This document shows, one piece after another, positions 5,085 through 5,300 of a stretch of DNA of 5,300 nt (position 1 is its first letter; each line of letters opens with the position of its first letter). Source of the stretch: JAYEJW01 sp034716535 (lineage in GTDB: Bacteria; Pseudomonadota; Gammaproteobacteria; Chromatiales; Chromatiaceae). The notes beneath the pieces were generated by a model, which saw only the letters and a program-made list of their open reading frames with translations, was not told the origin of the DNA and searched no databases. The DNA is taken from NCBI GenBank assembly GCA_034716535.1, contig JAYEJW010000624.1:1-5300 (forward strand), in the 5' to 3' direction. The position numbers and the translations under genes are program-made.

Positions 5085-5300
5085 ATGGAATCAGCGCTGA
5101 AAAGCACGCCCATCGAACCGTCCATCGCCGACGTCCAGTCGAGTGCGGACAGTCGACGCATCGCCATCGACAAGGTGGGCATCAAGGATATTCGCCATCC
5201 GGTCCACGTGCGCGACCGCAGCGACGGCGAGCAGCATACGGTAGCGACCTTCAACCTGTACGTGTACCTGCCCCATAACTTCAAGGGCACGCACATGTCC
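5085..5300 (+). CDS. folE2: GTP cyclohydrolase FolE2 (type IB), N-terminal 72 aa, runs off the window
   Basis: FolE2 converts GTP to 7,8-dihydroneopterin triphosphate and formate, the first step of folate and related pterin synthesis. It is the non-canonical enzyme that works with metals such as Mn(II), unlike zinc-dependent FolE. The visible N-terminus is distinctive: IADVQSSADSRRIAIDKVGI (residues 14-33), KDIRHPV (34-40), GEQHTVATFNLYVYLPHNFK (48-67) and GTHMS (68-72), all typical of FolE2. The catalytic cysteine and glutamate lie beyond the window and cannot be checked. The family is usually about 260-300 aa, so roughly a quarter is present. ATG 5085 is supported by a good ribosome-binding site, GAGGA at 5073-5077, seven bases upstream. 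It follows ispA on the same strand after 303 bases, probably with its own promoter. The family call is firm; integrity of the gene is not testable here. Confidence 0.94.
   Translation, partial: MESALKSTPIEPSIADVQSSADSRRIAIDKVGIKDIRHPVHVRDRSDGEQHTVATFNLYVYLPHNFKGTHMS

Overview
This looks like ordinary chromosome from a high-GC gammaproteobacterium. The xseB-ispA gene pair, the ParE sequence and the FolE2 N-terminus all resemble those of Chromatiales-type bacteria (purple sulfur and related sulfur-oxidising lineages). That placement rests on protein resemblance and gene order only; no rRNA or other taxonomic marker is present.

Layout: bases 1-180 are an AT-richer non-coding stretch downstream of a minus-strand gene. 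Bases 181-1299 (minus) encode a stand-alone FIST-domain sensory protein. Bases 1447-3333 (minus) encode ParE, the ATPase/TOPRIM subunit of topoisomerase IV. A 313-bp divergent intergenic region (3334-3646) rich in inverted repeats separates parE from the plus-strand genes. Those are xseB (3647-3889, exonuclease VII small subunit) and ispA (3882-4781, farnesyl diphosphate synthase), which overlap by 8 bp. A 303-bp gap (4782-5084) follows, then the first 72 codons of folE2 (5085 to the window end), a type IB GTP cyclohydrolase.

Functionally these are housekeeping genes: chromosome decatenation (parE), DNA repair nuclease (xseB), isoprenoid chain synthesis (ispA) and folate/pterin synthesis (folE2), plus one putative ligand sensor (FIST). 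They do not form one pathway. The usual gammaproteobacterial partner dxs, which commonly follows ispA, is absent; non-coding sequence lies there instead.

I found no mobile-element gene, CRISPR array, tRNA, rRNA or defence system, and no convincing new biological system. The observations most worth a second look are non-coding: two motifs shared in the same order upstream of the FIST gene and folE2, an inverted repeat bounding about 150 bp in the ispA-folE2 gap, and the hairpin-rich parE/xseB region.
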